A program made the position numbers and the translations under genes. DNA of 64,000 nucleotides from Deroplatys truncata (Eukaryota > Arthropoda > Insecta > Mantodea > Mantidae): positions 3,534,001 through 3,598,000 of the forward strand of contig CM060985.1 of the NCBI GenBank assembly GCA_030765065.1, given 5' to 3'. Shown piece by piece: positions 1 to 13,182 of this stretch. Every line of letters starts with the position of its first letter. The first letter of the stretch is position 1. The notes under the pieces were generated by a model, which was not told the DNA's origin, did not search any database, and worked only from the letters and a program-made list of their open reading frames with translations.

Positions 1-293
1 CCTCCTCTCACGAGAGTGGTCACTTATGTAGCCAATGGAATCTTCCACACAACAATCTCTACACACGTTCTGGAGGGGGGAAAGAAACACTCTCTGTCTA
101 ACTACCTCCTCTCACGAGAGTGGTCACTTATGTAGCCAATTGAATCTTCCACGCAACAATCTCTACACACGTTCTGGAGGGGGGGAAAGAAACACTCTCT
201 GTCTGACTACCTCCTCTCACGAGAGTGGTCACTTATGTAGCCAATGGAATCTTCCACGCAACAATCTCTACACACGTTCTGGAGGGGGTAGAA
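1..293. repeat. 105-bp tandem repeat, about 2.8 copies, cut by the window edge
   Basis: The block starting CCTCCTCTCACGAGAGTGG recurs at 1, 105 and 210, giving a period of 104-105 bp. Copies differ by single bases and by the length of a G run. Each unit has a short hairpin (CTCTC-AC-GAGAG). Because 105 is a multiple of three, the repeat leaves an open frame, which I do not regard as a gene. The array probably continues left of the window. Confidence 0.9.
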
Positions 294-569
294 AACTTCC
301 AGAGGATTATCTGACTATAGTGTTTCTGTGTTTACGTTGGTGAGAGTACTATTTATCTTTGTTTATATCTGACCACCTGATAACCTCGGGACATAGCCAG
401 CTCAGTTTTCCTCGGGGTTGACGCCAAGTATCATTGATACAGGTTGTCCCATGGAGGTGGCAGTCCTAGTATGTTAAGAGCTCTATGAGGTCACCCTCCT
501 GGAATCCAGCACTGTTCTTCAGATGGTCACTTGCACTTATTTAAATTAAGTTTTATTTATGGACAGTCT
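294..569. other. unique sequence, nothing recognised
   Basis: Moderately AT-rich sequence without a convincing ORF, repeat or splice-bounded exon. It separates the 105-bp repeat from the first SINE. Confidence 0.5.
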
Positions 570-835
570 TTAACTACGTGGTCCCTAGAATCCCATTCTA
601 TATTGGGCGTGAAAGATCGTTAATTTTGCTCAGAGGCCTCTTTATCAGGCTTGAGGTTCTTTTACATGCCGTAAATCTACGACACGGGATCACCGGCTTT
701 ATTTCTCTTCCGAAGGAACCCATGCTAAGTATTTTTACACCCGAAAAATATGCATCGCCCACTGCCGAGTTTGAAGCCGCAACCTCAGGAACTAAAGGCT
801 AGCATGTTAACCACTACACCATGGTGGACTTCCTG
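570..835 (-). mobile_element. tRNA-derived SINE, minus orientation
   Basis: This is the reverse complement of the SINE at 965-1235. Shared blocks are the tRNA-like head (GTAGTGGTTAACATGCTAG), the segment around TAGATTTACG, and the 3' part reading AGGCCTCTGAGCAAAATTA. The B-box region is degenerate. Divergence between copies suggests an old family. It does not encode protein; the apparent 74-residue frame across it is chance. Confidence 0.7.
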
Positions 836-964
836 CAGCCATCTCTTAGCGGCCCAACATGATCTGTTGCCACCTGTGAGGCAACACATCACAAGCTAGC
901 TGTAGCTCCCATCCAAATACCATGTGGTCGATGAACTCAGTACTGATGCTCGGGTCGTCTTCCA

Positions 965-1235
965 TCATGTAGTGGTTACAATGCTAGGCTCTAGTTCCTG
1001 AGGTCATGGGTTCAAACCCGGTGGAGGGCTATGGATTTTTCTCAGGTGTGTAAAAATTGTTAACTTGGCTTCCTTCGGAAGGGAAGTAAAACCAGTGGTT
1101 CCATGTTGTAGATTTACGACACGCAAAAGAACCTCAAGTCTGATAGAGGCCTCTGAGCAAAATTATTGGTCTTTCACATCCAATATGGAATGGGACGCTA
1201 AGAACCACAGCAGTTAAAGAGCATCTATAAATAAT
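965..1235 (+). mobile_element. tRNA-derived SINE, plus orientation
   Basis: It starts with an A-box-like stretch (TAGTGGTTACAATGC) and has a good RNA polymerase III B box (GGTTCAAACCC, about 1010-1020), as expected for a tRNA-headed SINE. The body matches the copies at 570-835 (inverted) and 31990-32225. The end is A/T-rich (ATAAATAATAAAAAAC). Confidence 0.75.
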
Positions 1236-1242
1236 AAAAAAC

Positions 1243-3110
1243 CTACTGATGTCTGGTAGTCCAGGAGCAATTATGGCAGCTCCCAATCTCACTGATGGCT
1301 TGATACCAGTTTCCGGAAGTGCTCCTCAAACATCTTAATAAATGCTCCACCATTCCAACCAACTCTGTATGAAGGGGAGTGAACGGGTCTTGTGGATCCC
1401 GAGACACTGGAGAAGCTCTTGCAGAATTTGTCTCCTGGTCACTGTGGAGCTCCCTTGGAATCCCTAACTTGTTCACCAGTGCATTAGCCACGGTCAAAGC
1501 CTCTTGATGGGGAATCACGTAAACCTCCAGCCAATTGGTGAAATAGTCCATTTCGCCAAGTAGCGATTTCCTGTGTCTGTTCCTTGGGGAAGGGCCTGCC
1601 ATGTCAATGGCACTCCAACATTGTATTGTTGCATCTGGCCCCAACGTTGAGTCTGAGGCCCATGATTTTCTGCGAAGTCGCATTGTTGGCACACTTCTGC
1701 ATCGTTTTGAAGATACAATCTCTCGATTCATGAGTTGCTCCCTTCTCTAGGTCTCTTCATTCCAACTGACTGCAGGCTGCAACACTGGCTTTCACACCCT
1801 GATTGCAGCTTTCCTGGTACAGTCTGCATTAGAATGATGCCTTCCTGCCTGATTCTATGAGGTAGGGTTGTACTCAGAGGACCGTCTGCCCTTCCAAATT
1901 ATGAAAACTCAACAGCCAAGCTAGGGTGGAAGTACTTCAGGGTCTCTACAATAGCTTGGAGCTCTCAGCTGGTCACGCAGTAGTTTCATTCATCTAGGAC
2001 AGGGTTCTATTGAGAAGGTCTCCCCCCAATGCCGAGCTCAATGGTATCCATGTCCATGATGAACTCTACCAGGGATGTGCACAAGAAGTCTCGGCTTGGT
2101 TGGGCCACTGGAAGGCTCGTTGTTCCTGTCAGCAGTTTGGTGATGTTTGCTAGAAACTTCTGGCAGTACGTGGAGGAACCAGCACAGTTCCTGGGCCTAG
2201 TCCACTCCACCAGGGCTTCTAGGTAGCACCCTTCCTTTTTAAACAGGTGACCCTTCTGATCCCAAGGTCGCAGGCTCAAACCGGCCCAGACTGATGATTT
2301 TTAAGCGTGCTTAAAAGCAACAACCCCATGTCAGTGGATTTACTAGCATGTGGGACGAAATTCTGGCACACCGGTAGTGCTGATATGATCCTGGCAATTG
2401 ACAGCGTCATTAATAAACAAAATATTTAAGATTGGCTTGGCAAAGCCTTTTCAACAGCTTCCTCAGGTTGTCCAGACAATCATTCCATATAACAATGATG
2501 TCATCAAGGTAAAGGAGACATCACAGTCTCTGGAACCTTGCAGGGGCACTGCAGAGTCCAAAAGATATTTCCGTGAACTACCATAGTCCATATCCAGTAG
2601 AAAATGCTGTCTTCTCTTTGTCGTTGGGGTGAAGTGTCCAGAGTGGAAAACCACTGGGCTCCTGCTAAGGTGTTGTCAAGCAGTCTTTGTTGATGACATC
2701 GTTCAGGTTCTGGTAGTCAACGCAGAAGCGCACATCTCCATCCTTCTTTTTCAGTAGCACTACTGGTGATGACCAGGGCTATCGGATTCCTCTATTATGC
2801 CTCTGGTCTTATTGTCTAACTGGTACAACACTTATGTCAATGCAATGCATCACTCCATCAGTTCGGCCATAATCATATTCCTCATTGGGGATTTCTCTGC
2901 AAGCTGTTGCTCAGCAAGGAAGATCCTCACTGGTTGCAACCTCTCTTCTCGATGGTGCAGTGTCGGATGTCCACTTCAGCATCAAAGAACCGTAGGGCAC
3001 CCAGGCCAAGGATAACTTCCTCAGTCACAGTTAGGGTTTCACTCAAGGCAGTTTATAGCTCGTAGGGTCTGACCAATGTACATTTTGGTAGTCCCTGCAC
3101 CATACCTGAT
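1243..3110 (-). pseudogene. decayed Ty3/Gypsy-type pol: protease, RT, RNase H and integrase pieces
   Basis: Read on the minus strand, the segments occur in the normal Gypsy order. A protease-like piece (ILGLGALRFFDAEVDI) lies near 2940-3040. The RT start (PWSSPVVL then KKKDGDVRFCVDYQNLND) lies near 2690-2790, and a later RT piece near 2460-2650. An RT/RNase H connection piece (CQKFLANITKLLTGT) lies near 2130-2200. An integrase core piece (MDYFTNWLEVYVIPHQEA, then LHSDQ) lies near 1430-1560. Many stops and frameshifts interrupt it, and a SINE-like sequence splits it near 2240-2420. No LTRs were found, so this is an old internal fragment. Confidence 0.85.
2240..2420 (+). mobile_element. second SINE-type insertion inside the Gypsy remnant
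   Basis: A B-box-like motif (GGCTCAAACCGG) is followed by a body with ACAACCCCATGTCAGTGG and GTGGGACGAAATTCTGGCAC. From general knowledge, such a body resembles tRNA-derived arthropod SINEs. It sits between the RNase H and RT pieces of the pol remnant and interrupts them. No second copy exists in the window, so the ends are approximate. Confidence 0.45.
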
Positions 3111-3601
3111 TGTAATCCATTACAATTACCTTGTAATGGCCAATAATTGCCTTTTTCAAATGTATCGTGATTTCAGCAAGAAAATGAACACTTTAGATGC
3201 CTAAAGCTGTATCTCTACCAGCTATTTTGATAATTTTAGGTGCCTAAAAATCTTGAGGAATAGCTGGACTGTACAAAACTACAATTATAAGTAGTAAAGG
3301 GGAGGATTCGGTATAAATCATTCTACAATAATTTCACAATGACTGGAGAAGCTAAATGTACTAATTAAATTGTCATTTGATAAAGATTAAAAACAGAAGC
3401 ACTATTAACAGTGAAGTATTCTTCATGATGGTAGATTGAGTTACACTTTTTGACACTCACCTTCACTAATTTGAGTTTAAAAAGCTACCAGCACAAAGCT
3501 GGGTAATCTAGCTTGTCGTGAAAAGTGTAAAAAAGGTCATAAATGGGAAAATCATGAGGAAGAAAGCCTTCTTAGTTCCATAGTTGATTGTGAACACTTA
3601 C
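3111..3601. other. intron of the CDC45 gene, AT-rich
   Basis: The sequence directly 3' (minus strand) of the CDC45 exon at 3602-3733 begins with a good donor GTAAGT. I searched it for the next conserved CDC45 segment and did not find it, so the intron continues left through the Gypsy remnant. Confidence 0.55.
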
Positions 3602-3733
3602 CCCATTTCAGCTAAGAGTTCCCTGAGTTTCTTCTCTCCTCGCAACGTCCACAGCTTCAGTTTGACAGCAGAGTACGTGGAGTGGCGAAGGCTGGACTCA
3701 ACCGTCCAGTGGCGATACAAAGCTAATTGTAAA
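3602..3733 (-). CDS. CDC45: CDC45 exon (most 3' exon visible)
   Basis: CDC45 is the scaffold of the CMG replicative helicase with MCM2-7 and GINS and acts in the nucleus at replication origins and forks. This 132-bp exon encodes a conserved central block: LQLALYRHWTVE, then LKLWTLRGEKKLRELLAEMG, which lines up with the LVLYxHW...FKLW...LxEFLADMG region of animal CDC45. It is bounded on the minus strand by an acceptor TTCAG and a donor GTAAGT. It starts with one base that completes a split Asp codon from the exon at 13183-13350 and ends in phase 2. Using the nearer acceptor (ATTAG) would break the frame, so the upstream one was chosen. No internal stop is seen. Confidence 0.88.
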
Positions 3734-5689
3734 CTGAACATCAAGTCAAGGTTGTAAATCTGACATCACAAGGTTTAGTTGCAGAAACATCCACCAAAAG
3801 CCATGCATTGCTGACAATGAGGTGAACAAGCCTCGAAACATGTCCTTTTAGTGTTGCAAATTCTAACTCGGAAACACTACACTCCAGTAGAGTTTTGCCA
3901 CTGAACACTTTTCAGTTTTCTTTTGTCTAAGGACGGCTCTTATCAACCAGTTAATGTACTTTTACTTTCTCTATTGCAGGAAGAGGAACTGTTGTATCCC
4001 ACCAAAAAAATTGACATCAACACTTTACTGGAAATACATGTTTTGAGGTTCACTGAAAGTTATAAAACTTGGATATTTACCAAGTGATAAGCTCAGCTTC
4101 TTAAAAAATATGACAAAAAAAATCCTCTCATACTACATTATACAAGGAAATTTTTTTTCTTTTCAAAAATGAATTATTGATTTTGAACCATAATGCTTAA
4201 AATATTTGCATGGCATAAAATCTTTATCTTGAATAGGCTGTGAAGTGTTCTTCATTCTGATTAAATTTTGTGACAAAAAGTATAGTTCTCATTAAAACAT
4301 ACAATTTGTGTAAAATGCTTTCTGGCACTAACATATCAGAGATGTCTGTTGTTAAACATTTCAATTGTTTGTTTCTTGCAATGTCATGGAAGCTCTTCAG
4401 TATCCCATATCTATACAAACAATGTAATGAATTTATCTTGATGCAAAAACTGTTACTTGAAATAAACTGTGAGTTTTAATGAGATCTACATCTTTCTGGT
4501 TACCAATTGAAGACTGGAAGTGGGAAATGCTGAAAGGTTTCCTTGCTGATAGATGTAACAGGATGTATGTTCCATGATAAACGCTCTATATGCCACCAGC
4601 TGTACTCGTTGGATCCTACTATTGTAGTGCTTTCATTTCCATACTGTGTTCCTCAATACTTTGTTATAATGGAAAGGAAGGGAAGCTATATTCAACTTAC
4701 ATAGGAACAGCTGTTGCAGCCACCAGCAAGTGATGTCCCGTCATAGTTACATGCCTTCCAATCGAGACTTTGGTAGCATAGAAATAGGAAAGAAGAATGT
4801 TAAATGCATGGTGCCTGAAGAACTGGAGTAAACAATGTGAAGGTGATTTCTGGCTTCCTTATCTGAACATGAGCAATGCTTCAGTTCGGACAAGAAATGA
4901 TGAAGGAGAGTGCAATGAGTTGTCTGTCTTCAAGAAAGGGTGGAAATGCCGTCCTTAGAAAATGTACCTCAACTTCCACTGACAAGCAAAATTAGTGCAG
5001 AGGATAAAAAGGAATTACTTGCTATCATTAAATTTCTTAAAGTGAAATACAGGGCATTTTATGAATCTTTGTATCAGACTACAAGAACTTGGGTGGACAT
5101 TCAGCGTTTTCTCGGTTTAGTTGTATGGCACATACAGCTTTACCGAAATGTTCAGTTTTATGGGAGTCTGTGCTCAATATCAAATGTCCTTTTTAAAAAA
5201 TATTTCAATGAAAAGTTAACAGTGATGTGAAGTATCAGAATTTATATTTAATTAAAGGCAATTGTTTGTAATATAAATTTTTTAAGGTTTTTTTGCATTT
5301 TCTTGAATGTTTATTTTTGGGACATACAGCGTTTCCCATTTCCAATTATTAAAAGTCATTCGGAATGAAGAGGTCTTCACAGGCTATTCACCTTATTAGC
5401 GATGTAAATATTTAAACATGTGCTACTTTAATGAAAAGTCATTCCTTTAGAAAAATTAAAAAATTATGAAAGATTTTCCATGTAAAGGAGTTTGTAGTTT
5501 GAAATGTACCGAACTTAAGTACAACTTTGGTATTTATCTGACATATCGTCTTTCACCCCCCCCCCCACACACACACCTTTTTTTTAAAAATTCTTTCTTT
5601 TTTTAATTCAGGGGCCTGGTAAAACCTTGATATTGAATTTTTGGGTGAATGCAATACTTTCTCTACCTACTAGGTGGCAGCTATTAGCA
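3734..5689. other. CDC45 intron, left part, no clear gene
   Basis: AT-rich intronic DNA with poly-A/poly-T runs and a C-run/CA stretch at about 5557-5577. A 96-codon plus-strand frame at 4940-5230 (described separately) is the only protein-like piece. Confidence 0.55.
4940..5230 (+). other. unrecognised 96-codon open frame, possible transposon fragment
   Basis: The frame begins MEMPSLENVPQLPLTSKIS and contains KYRAFYESL. The pattern, a polar helix then xFYxSL, is reminiscent of C-terminal tails in some insect transposon-derived proteins, but I cannot assign a family. There is no nearby start context, splice evidence or terminal repeat to show it is expressed. It may be chance or a remnant, and it lies antisense inside a CDC45 intron. 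Confidence 0.2.
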
Positions 5690-6060
5690 CTGCATCTACT
5701 GGTAGACTCGTTGGCACAATGAATATTTTCAGTTCTAGTGATGAGGAAACTGGTTCTCAGACCAAAAGTGGTGTGATACAGCAGGTTTCTCAGGTGCTCA
5801 AATGTTTCTTGCTTTTACCTATGTAGAACTTCTCACAATGTTCGCAGTTGATCCGGTAGAGTGCCTCTGGAATTCTTCAGCAAATTGTTCATGCTGTACC
5901 TGTTTTGAGGAGCTAATAAGTGCCCATGGATGGTATGTGAGCTTTTTAGTGTCACTGATTGTGTCAAGAGTAGATGTTTGGGCTATTTCTTTTAGTTTAC
6001 CACTCTGTTTAAACATCTATCTGATCCATAGGTTAAACAATGTCCCTCAAAGCAGAGCAG
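5690..6060 (-). pseudogene. decayed Penelope-like element, GIY-YIG part
   Basis: On the minus strand, frames preserve a Penelope-type linker (LTYHPWA) followed, after a frameshift, by the GIY-YIG endonuclease block ALYRINCEHCEKFYIGKSKK. After further stops comes a piece like KPAVSHHFWSEN. These match the intact copy at 14165-15240 (TYHPW, then GIYQIDCNECNLVYIGRT, then KSAVAHHFWSSNHD). It is more diverged than the other Penelope copies and represents an older subfamily. Confidence 0.7.
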
Positions 6061-6589
6061 AATATTCAAAAGAACGCCAAGTATACTGGACATTACAGTG
6101 ACAAACACCTTCAACTCAGGTTCAATATTTAACATGCATTTTCTTGTGCTTCCTTGAATACACGAAAGCAAACTAGTGTTTTAAACACAACTAATTTCTA
6201 TTCCAATAGGAGATGACTAAATGCACATGCTTTTGTTGAAACGCAAAGTAAGGCATGGGGAAACTGGGTATAGGTTTAAGGTTGTTCAAGTTGAATTCAT
6301 GTTTGTGCATACAGAGTTGTTTCACTGTGTGATTCCATCATAATGATACAAAGCTTTCACATAAAAACTAACCTGCGTATGCTGTGAGTGCTGCTCCCCA
6401 AAAAGTCTCCTCTCCCCTCTATGCTATGCCAGAGCCCACCATATTTAACAGCGAGTGGGCTTGCCTGAACAACAGAGCTTATACATTCAAACTGAAAATC
6501 TTACGGCAGCCAAAATTTAACATGTCCATCGGAATGCGTTGTCTTTTCCTGATTCAATGCCTCTTTAGCTAAAGATGGGCAGCATCTTC
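6061..6589. other. CDC45 intron, unique AT-rich spacer
   Basis: No recognisable gene or repeat. The right edge blends into diverged units of the 74-bp satellite (CAGCATCTTCTATTAAAG motifs). Confidence 0.5.
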
Positions 6590-9500
6590 TATTAAAGAAA
6601 CACAGTATACAGAACAAACTTAAAGTACATTCACAAGCGACATGACCAGCATCTTCTATTAAAGTAACACTTTAAACACAGTATTCAGAACAAAGTAAAA
6701 GTACATTCTCAGGCGACATGACCAGCATCTTCACTGAGGTAGGACTATACACAACATTAGCACCAATGTTAAAGTACATTCTCAGGTGACATGACCACCA
6801 TCATCTACTGAGGTAGGACTATACACAACATTAGCACCAATGTTAAAGTACATTCTCAGGAGACATGACCACCATCATCTACTGAGGTAGGACTAAACAA
6901 TATTAGGACCAACGTTAAGGTACATTCTCAGGCGACATGACCACCATCATCTACTGAGGTAGAACTATTAGCAATATTAGGACCAAAGTTAAAGTATATT
7001 CTCAGGCGACATGACTAGCATCTTCTAGTGAGATAGGACTATATACAATATTAGGACCAAATTTAAAGCACATTCTCAGGGGACATGACTAGCATCTTAT
7101 AGTGAGATAGGACTATATACAATATTAGGACCAAAGTTAAAGTGCATTCTCAGGGGACATGACTAGCATCTTCTAGTGAGATAGGACTATATACAATATT
7201 AGGACCAAAGTTACAGTATATTCTCAGGCGACATGACTAGCATCTTCTAGTGAGATAGGACTCTATACAATATTAGGACCAAAGTTAAAGTACATTCTCA
7301 GGCGACATGACTAGCATCTTCTAGTGAGATAGGACTATATACAATATTAGGACCAAATTTAAAGTACATTCTCAGGCGACATGACTAGCATCTTCTAGTG
7401 AGATAGGACTATATACAATATTAGGACCAAAGTTAAAGTACATTCTCAGGCGACATGACTAGCATCTTCTAGTGACATAGGACTATATACAATATTAGGA
7501 CCAAAGTTAAAGTACATTCTCAGGGTACATGACCAGCATTTTCTACTGAGGTAGGACTATATACAATATTAGGACCAAAGTTAAAGTATATTCTCAGGCG
7601 ACATGACTAGCATCTTCTAGTGAGATAGGACTATATACAATATTAGGACCAATGTTAAAGTATATTCTCAGGCGACATGACTAGCATTTTCCAGTGAGAT
7701 AGGACTATATACAATATTAGGACCAAAGTTAAAGTACATTCTCAGGCGACATGACCACCATCATCTACTGAGGTAGGACTATTTACAATATTAGGACCAA
7801 AGTTAAAGAACATTCTCAGGCGACATGACCACCATCATCTACTGAGGTAGGACTATATACAATATTACGACCAAAGTTAAAGTATATTCTCAGGGTACAT
7901 GACCAGCATTTTCTACTGAGATAGGACTATATACAATATTAGGACCAAAGTTAAAGTACATTCTCAGGGTACATGACCAGCATTTTCTACTGAGGTAGGA
8001 CTATATACAACATTAGCACCCATGTTAAAGTACATTCTCAGGGTACATGACCAGCATTTTCTACTGAGGTAGGACTATACACAACATTAGCACCAAAGTT
8101 AAAGTGTATTCTCAGGCGACATGACTAGCATGTTCTAGTGAGATAGGACTATATACAATATTAGGACCAAAGTTAAAGTACATTCTCAGGCGACATGACT
8201 AGCATCTTCTAGTGAGATAGGACTATATACAATATTAGGACCAAAGTTAAAGTACATTCTCAGGCGACATGACCACCATCATCTACTGAGGTAGGACTAT
8301 ATACAATATTAGGACCAAAGTTAAAGTACATTCTCAGGCGACATGACCACCATCATCTACTGAGGTAGAACTATATACAATATTAGGACCAGAGTTAAAG
8401 TACATTCTCAGGTGACATGACCAGCATTTTCTACTGAGGTAGGACTATATACAATATTAGGACCAAAGTTAAAGTACATTCTCAGGGGACATGACTAGCA
8501 TCTTCTAGTGAGATAGGACTATATACAATATTAGGACCAAAGTTAAAGTACATTCTCAGGCGACATGACTAGCATCTTCTAGTGGGATAGGACTATATAC
8601 AATATTAGGACCAATGTTAAAGTACATTCTCAGGCGACATGACTAGCATATTCTAGTGAGATAGGACTATATACAATATTAGGACCAAAGTTAAAGTACA
8701 TTCTCAGGGGACATGACTAGCATCTTCTAGTGAGATAGGACTATATACAATATTAGGACCAAATTTAAAGTATATTCTCAGGCGACTGGACTAGCATCTT
8801 CTAGTGAGATAGGACTATATACAATATTAGGACCAAAGTTAAAGTACATTCTCAGGCGACATGACTAGCATCTTCTAGTGAGATAGGACTATATACAATA
8901 TTAGGACCAAAGTTAAAGTACATTCTCAGGGGACATGACTAGCATCATCTAGTGAGATAGGACTATATACAATATTAGGACCAAATTTAAAGTATATTCT
9001 CAGGCGACATGACTAGCATCTTCTAGTGAGATAGGACTATATACAATATTAGGACCAAAGTTAAAGTAAATTCTCAGGCGACATGACTAGCATCTTCTCG
9101 TGAGATAGGACTATATACAATATTAGGACCAAAGTTAAAGTATATTCTCAGGCGACATGACTAGCATCTTCTAGTGAGATAGGACTATATACAATATTAG
9201 GACCAATGTTAAAGTATATTCTCAGGGTACATGACTAGCATTTTCTAGTGAGATAGGACTATATACAATATTAGGATCAAAGTTAAAGTGTATTCTCAGG
9301 GTACATGACTAGCATGTTCTAGTGAGATAGGACTATATACAATATTAGGACCAAAGTTAAAGTACATTCTCAGGCGACATGACTAGCATGTTCTAGTGAG
9401 ATAGGACTATATACAATATTAGGACCAAAGTTAAAGTATATTCTCAGGGTACATGACTAGCATGTTCTAGTGAGATAGGACTATATACAATATTAGGACC

Positions 9501-12500
9501 AAAGTTAAAGTACATTCTCAGGCGATATGACTAGCATGTTCTAGTGAGATAGGACTATATACAATATTAGGACCAAAGTTAAAGTATATTCTCAGGGTAC
9601 ATGACTAGCATGTTCTAGTGAGATAGGACTATATACAATATTAGGACCAAAGTTAAAGTGTATTCTCAGGCGACATGACTAGCATCTTCTAGTGAGATAG
9701 GACTATATACAATATTAGGACCAAAGTTAAAGTATATTCTCAGGCGACATGACTAGCATCTTCTAGTGAGATAGGACTATATACAATATTAGGACCAAAG
9801 TTAAAGTATATTCTCAGGGTACATGACTAGCATGTTCTAGTGAGATAGGACTATATACAATATTAGGACCAATGTTAAAGTATATTCTCAGGCGACATGA
9901 CTAGCATCTTCTAGTGAGATAGGACTATATACAATATTAGGACCAATGTTAAAGAACATTCTCAGGCGACATGACTAGCATCTTCTAGTGAGATAGGACT
10001 ATATACAATATTAGGACCAATGTTAAAGTACATTCTCAGGCGACATGACTAGCATTTTCTAGTGAGATAGGACTATATACAATATTAGGACCAAAGTTAA
10101 AGTACATGCTCAGGCGACATGACTAGCATCTTCTAGTGAGACAGGACTATATACAATATTAGGACCAAAGTTAAAGTATATTCTCAGGCGACATGACTAG
10201 CATCTTCTAGTGAGATAGGACTATATACAATATTAGGACCAATGTTAAAGTATATTCTCAGGCGACATGACTAGCATCTTCTAGTGAGATAGGACTATAT
10301 ACAATATTAGGACCAAAGTTAAAGTACATTCTCAGGCGACATGACTAGCATCTTCTAGTGAGATAGGACTATATACAATATTAGGACCAAATTTAAAGTA
10401 CATTCTCAGGCGACATGACTAGCATCTTCTAGTGAGATAGGACTATATACAATATTAGGACCAAAGTTAAAGTACATTCTCAGGCGACATGACTAGCATT
10501 TTCTAGTGAGATAGGACTATATACAATATTAGGACCAAAGTTAAAGTATATTCTCAGGGTACATGACTAGCATTTTCTAGTGAGATAAGGACTATATACA
10601 ATATTAGGACCAATGTTAAAGTATATTCTCAGGGTACATGACTAGCATGTTCTAGTGAGATAGGACTATATACAATATTAGGACCAAAGTTAAAGTATAT
10701 TCTCAGGGTACATGACTAGCATGTTCTAGTGAGATAGGACTATATACAATATTAGGACCAATGTTAAAGTATATTCTCAGGGTACATGACTAGCATCTTC
10801 TAGTGAGATAGGACTATATACAATATTAGGACCAATGTTAAAGTGTATTCTCAGGCGACATGACTAGCATCTTCTAGTGAGATAGGACTATATACAATAT
10901 TAGGACCAATGTTAAAGTATATTCTCAGGCGACATGACTAGCATCTTCTAGTGAGATAGCACTATATACAACATTAGGACCAATGTTAAAGTGTATTCTC
11001 AGGCGACATGACTAGCATCTTCTAGTGAGATAGGACTATATACAATATTAGGAACAATGTTAAAGTATATTCTCAGGCGACATGACTAGCATCTTCTAGT
11101 GAGATAGGACTATATACAATATTAGGACCAATGTTAAAGTGTATTCTCAGGCGGCATGACTAGCATCTTCTAGTGAGATAGGACTATATACAATATTAGG
11201 ACCAATGTTAAAGTATATTCTCAGGCGACATGACTAGCATCTTCTAGTGAGATAGGACTATATACAATATTAGGACCAATGTTAAAGTATATTCTCAGGG
11301 TACATGACTAGCATTTTCTAGTGAGATAGGACTATATACAATATTAGGACCAATGTTAAAGTATATTCTCAGGGTACATGACTAGCATCTTCTAGTGAGA
11401 TAGGACTATATACAATATTAGGACCAAAGTTAAAGTATATTCTCAGGCGACATGACTAGCATCTTCTAGTGAGATAGGACTATATACAATATTAGGACCA
11501 ATGTTAAAGTATATTCTCAGGGTACATGACTAGCATGTTCTAGTGAGATAGGACTATATACAATATTAGGACCAAAGTTAAAGTATATTCTCAGGGTACA
11601 TGACTAGCATGTTCTAGTGAGATAGGACTATATACAATATTAGGACCAATGTTAAAGTATATTCTCAGGGTACATGACTAGCATCTTCTAGTGAGATAGG
11701 ACTATATACAATATTAGGACCAATGTTAAAGTGTATTCTCAGGCGACATGACTAGCATCTTCTAGTGAGATAGGACTATATACAATATTAGGACCAATGT
11801 TAAAGTATATTCTCAGGCGACATGACTAGCATCTTCTAGTGAGATAGCACTATATACAACATTAGGACCAATGTTAAAGTGTATTCTCAGGCGACATGAC
11901 TAGCATCTTCTAGTGAGATAGGACTATATACAATATTAGGAACAATGTTAAAGTATATTCTCAGGCGACATGACTAGCATCTTCTAGTGAGATAGGACTA
12001 TATACAATATTAGGACCAATGTTAAAGTGTATTCTCAGGCGGCATGACTAGCATCTTCTAGTGAGATAGGACTATATACAATATTAGGACCAATGTTAAA
12101 GTATATTCTCAGGCGACATGACTAGCATCTTCTAGTGAGATAGGACTATATACAATATTAGGACCAATGTTAAAGTATATTCTCAGGGTACATGACTAGC
12201 ATTTTCTAGTGAGATAGGACTATATACAATATTAGGACCAATGTTAAAGTATATTCTCAGGCGACATGACTAGCATCTTCTAGTGAGATAGGACTATATA
12301 CAATATTAGGACCAAAGTTAAAGTATATTCTCAGGGTACATGACTAGCATGTTCTAGTGAGATAGGACTATATACAATATTAGGACCAATGTTAAAGTAT
12401 ATTCTCAGGCGACATGACTAGCATCTTCTAGTGAGATAGGACTATATACAATATTAGGACCAATGTTAAAGTACATTCTCAGGCGACATGACTAGCATCT

Positions 12501-12995
12501 TCTAGTGAGATAGGACTATATACAATATTAGGACCAATGTTAAAGTACATTCTCAGGCGACATGACTAGCATTTTCTAGTGAGATAGGACTATATACAAT
12601 ATTAGGACCAAAGTTAAAGTACATGCTGAGGCGACATGACTAGCATCTTCTAGTGAGATAGGACTATATACAATATTAGGACAAAAGTTAAAGTATATTC
12701 TCAGGCGACATGACTAGCATCTTCTAGTGAGATAGGACTATATACAATATTAGGACCAATGTTAAAGTATATTCTCAGGCGACATGACTAGCATCTTCTA
12801 GTGAGATAGGACTATATACAATATTAGGACCAAAGTTAAAGTACATTCTCAGGCGACATGACTAGCATCTTCTAGTGAGATAGGACTATATACAATATTA
12901 GGACCAAATTTAAAGTACATTCTCAGGCGACATGACTAGCATCTTCTAGTGAGATAGGACTATATACAATATTAGGACCAAAGTTAAAGTACAGT
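6590..12995. repeat. 74-bp satellite array, about 86 units, inside a CDC45 intron
   Basis: Units read approximately AAGTTAAAGTACATTCTCAG, then GCGACATGACTAGCATCTTC, then TAGTGAGATAGGACTATATA, then CAATATTAGGACCA; successive starts differ by 74 bp (for example 8831 and 8905). The left edge (6590-7000) is the most diverged and the centre and right are nearly identical, as expected for homogenisation by unequal exchange. Two main variant classes (AGGCGACATG and AGGGTACATG) tend to pair with CTTC or with GTTC/TTTC downstream. Higher-order duplication is visible: the rare GATAGCAC...ACATTAGG unit recurs after 888 bp (12 units). No long open frame is kept. Confidence 0.97.
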
Positions 12996-13182
12996 CTGGA
13001 CAGACACGACACACCCAGCTATAAAGTGGTGCGTATGGAATAGTTTTTGCCTGACTGTTACTTGCTTCTTTCTAACTTATATTTTAATTCTCGTCGTGCA
13101 GTGCACAAATCATGAGTTGTGATGTTTTGAAATGCAGTAATAAAACTACTACTTGTTGAAAACAACATGCAATGAAGGATAC

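Noticed and set aside
35..343. 102-codon open frame over the 105-bp repeat
   Set aside because: The frame is open only because the period is a multiple of three; no independent coding signal is seen.
6590..12995. Could the regular 74-bp repeats be a CRISPR array?
   Set aside because: The units are contiguous tandem copies without unique spacers, there are no cas genes, and the locus is eukaryotic.
13149..13182. Extension of the CDC45 exon frame to a stop (YPSLHVVFNK)
   Set aside because: CDC45 similarity ends at KIVFDK; the donor at 13182 with the acceptor at 3734 restores FDKDLQLALYRHW, so the read-through is intronic.
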